Assembly: GCA_052038485.1 (NCBI GenBank)
Contig: JBQGCL010000261.1
Coordinates: 1 to 13,021 of the forward strand
Length of the DNA stretch: 13,021 bases
Direction: 5' to 3'
DNA from: JACVRW01 sp052038485
Lineage (GTDB): Bacteria; Actinomycetota; Thermoleophilia; Solirubrobacterales; Thermoleophilaceae
In this document: positions 12,635 to 13,021 of the stretch, piece by piece
Layout: each line of letters opens with the position of its first letter
Position numbering within the stretch: the stretch's first letter is position 1
Position numbers and translations under genes: made by a program
The notes under the pieces: model-generated
Database searches by the model: none
What the model was told of the DNA's origin: nothing
The model's input: only the letters and a program-made list of their open reading frames with translations

Positions 12635-13020
12635 CGCGCGACCCGCTCGCGGCGGATCGCCTGCATCAGGCAGTGGGCTCCGCCGCCGCCGAGCGTGAAC
12701 GAGGACAGCTTGGGGTCGTAGACCGTGAGGCCGAGCGCGCGCAGGCGCTCGTTGAGGTCCTTGGACTCGGCGGTGGAAAGGACCTTGTCGCCGCCGAGGC
12801 AGACTCCGTTGACCCCCAGCTTGAGCGCGGCCGCCAGGGTCACCGGGACGATCTCCACGCCCTTCCCCTCGAGCCACTTGACGAACCCGTTCGAGGCCTG
12901 TTCGACGCAGACCGCCGCCAGCTTCTCGCCGAGCATGCAGGCCAGCACGTCGATGTGGAGGAAGTGGGGCGGAATGCGTTCGACCCGGACCTCCCAGCCG
13001 TCGGCTTCCAGCCAGCCGGC
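12631..13020 (-). CDS. DDAH / arginine deiminase-like enzyme, C-terminal part (5' end outside window)
   Basis: 129 C-terminal residues are visible; the frame is open to the window edge, so the gene is cut there. HFLHID (19-24) carries the catalytic His of the guanidino-group-modifying fold, and GGGGAHC places the catalytic Cys at 117, 13 residues from the end. Between them lie ACMLGEKLAAVC, LGVNGVCLGGDKVLS and LNERLRALGLTVYD, typical of dimethylarginine dimethylaminohydrolase and arginine deiminase relatives. Known: the family hydrolyses arginine or N-methylated arginine via a Cys-His-acidic triad. I cannot tell which substrate is used from this part. A GTG at 12948 is internal, since conserved sequence continues upstream. 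The stop is shared as CTAG with the convergent decarboxylase, giving an arginine-related pair end to end. Confidence 0.85.
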   Translation of the reverse strand, partial: AGWLEADGWEVRVERIPPHFLHIDVLACMLGEKLAAVCVEQASNGFVKWLEGKGVEIVPVTLAAALKLGVNGVCLGGDKVLSTAESKDLNERLRALGLTVYDPKLSSFTLGGGGAHCLMQAIRRERVAR

Positions 13021-13021
13021 C

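Noticed and set aside
11234..12877. 547-codon minus-strand frame opposite the decarboxylase
   Set aside because: Overlaps two recognisable genes and shows no coherent domain.
1..13021. Defence system, prophage, IS element, CRISPR array or RNA gene
   Set aside because: No array, terminal repeats, integrase or transposase motifs, or tRNA-like cloverleaf seen; all space is filled by the listed genes.

Overview
The window is very GC-rich, densely packed bacterial chromosome. Codon third positions are almost always G or C, starts lack clear Shine-Dalgarno sites, and no intergenic space exceeds about 55 bp. The protein set (Fn3/FecR-like surface protein, CHASE2 receptor, DUF47, LtrA, MerR-type HTH fused to a Mop domain, Asp-box propeller protein with an actinobacterial-style Ig-like C-terminus) suggests a high-GC actinobacterium, most plausibly Thermoleophilia (Solirubrobacterales-like). 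That placement is an inference from protein style, not from a search. I see no tRNA, rRNA, CRISPR, IS element or phage gene.

Layout. 1-2456 (+): the C-terminal end of a secreted Fn3/FecR-like protein, then a CHASE2-HD-GYP receptor 9 bp downstream; together they look like an extracytoplasmic sensor feeding c-di-GMP hydrolysis. 2453-4288 (-): an LtrA-family membrane protein, then a DUF47 (PhoU-like) protein. 4345-4740 (+): a small HTH-Mop (molybdate/TOBE) regulator. 4737-5585 (-): an alpha/beta hydrolase of the epoxide hydrolase/dehalogenase type. 5626-7824 (+): a secreted protein with 13 Asp-box repeats, probably two beta-propellers. 7838-11096 (+): leuS, a four-helix membrane protein and a LOG-like Rossmann protein, joined by 4-nt overlaps. 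11108-12634 (+): an Orn/Lys/Arg decarboxylase. 12631 to the end (-): the C-terminal part of a DDAH/arginine deiminase-like amidinotransferase-fold enzyme.

The least ordinary features concern how genes begin and end. All three convergent gene pairs share one CTAG tetramer as both stop codons, and five of the six CTAG tetramers I could find in the window are stop codons. Three otherwise intact genes (hydrolase, LOG-like, decarboxylase) have no ATG, GTG or TTG where the conserved protein must begin. One has a CTG inside a CTGA overlap. The other two have an in-frame ATC in the shared context ATC-GCY-TC, 6-8 nt after a TANNNT -10-like box, which is the geometry of leaderless transcription. Several -10-like boxes are built on the stop codon of the upstream gene. 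These are sequence observations; the mechanistic reading is inference.

Metabolically the window mixes signalling (c-di-GMP), possible phosphate and molybdate regulation, leucyl-tRNA charging, and arginine/polyamine chemistry (decarboxylase facing a DDAH-like enzyme). I see no single recognised multi-gene pathway or defence system.
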